Shown here: in pieces, positions 12,467 to 12,503 of the stretch
How the letters are laid out: every line of letters starts with the position of its first letter
Position numbering within the stretch: position 1 is the first letter of the stretch
Assembly: GCA_031553655.1 (NCBI GenBank)
Contig: JAVBLG010000119.1
Location: 1-12,503 of the forward strand
Origin: JAVBLG01 sp031553655
GTDB lineage: Bacteria; Desulfobacterota; Desulfovibrionia; Desulfovibrionales; Desulfovibrionaceae
DNA: 12,503 nucleotides
Direction of reading: 5' to 3'
Notes under the pieces: generated by a model
The model's input: only the letters and a program-made list of their open reading frames with translations
What the model was told of the DNA's origin: nothing
Databases searched by the model: none
Translations under genes and position numbers: made by a program

Positions 12467-12503
12467 TGCTGCTCAATCCCCCGGCGTCTCAGTGTATTTT
12501 TAA

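Noticed and set aside
12319..12501. Open minus-strand frame at the right edge (about 60 codons)
   Set aside because: It runs through the hairpin/G-rich element and reads as low-complexity Pro/His/Leu sequence; probably spurious.
1..12503. Mobile elements, CRISPR arrays, tRNA or rRNA genes, phage or toxin-antitoxin modules
   Set aside because: None was recognisable on reading; no transposase-like or integrase-like protein, direct-repeat array or tRNA cloverleaf was seen.

Overview
The window looks like chromosomal DNA of a Desulfovibrio-like sulfate reducer or close relative (Desulfobacterota). I infer this from moderately GC-rich genes separated by AT-rich spacers, the ACT/UPF0210 pair, an FG-GAP protein with a secretion signal, a ModE-type stand-alone regulator, a large chemoreceptor with a cysteine-rich PAS domain, and a G-rich hairpin behind it of a type I associate with that group. 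No IS element, integrase, tRNA, rRNA or CRISPR array is visible. Most of it is ordinary core genome.

Left part (1-4945, all on +): the tail of an ACT-domain protein (1-84), its usual partner, a UPF0210/DUF711 protein (128-1510), a pyridoxamine kinase (1654-2544) overlapping glutamate racemase murI (2532-3365), a class V aminotransferase (3467-4546) and a stand-alone HU gene (4670-4945) with its own promoter-like sequence and a palindromic leader. The kinase makes PLP, the cofactor the aminotransferase needs. MurI is cofactor-independent and supplies D-glutamate for the cell wall.

Middle part (4946-6894): four successive stem-loops follow HU, two of them with T-tracts. Then two minus-strand genes run towards HU: an RsmF/RsmB-type rRNA m5C methyltransferase (6894-5548) and, downstream of it, a small ModE-type winged-helix regulator (5462-5115). 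A long inverted repeat spans the stop codon of the regulator.

Right part (6895-12503): a divergent spacer with a 9-bp-arm palindrome over a possible promoter, an exported FG-GAP/VCBS protein (7121-8779), a near-perfect bidirectional terminator, and a convergent nitroreductase-family gene (9512-8934, minus). A 408-base AT-rich divergent spacer leads to an 803-residue methyl-accepting chemotaxis protein (9921-12332) with two HAMP-like units and a Cys-rich PAS domain. The window ends in a polypurine/polypyrimidine hairpin whose left arm also fits a G-quadruplex pattern.

I do not see a clear new multi-gene system. The most interesting items are the cysteine-bearing PAS receptor, the hairpin array and stop-codon-spanning repeat between HU and the regulator, the palindromes in front of HU, the FG-GAP gene and the nitroreductase, and the G4/hairpin element at the end. 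Promoter and operator calls were made by eye and are tentative.
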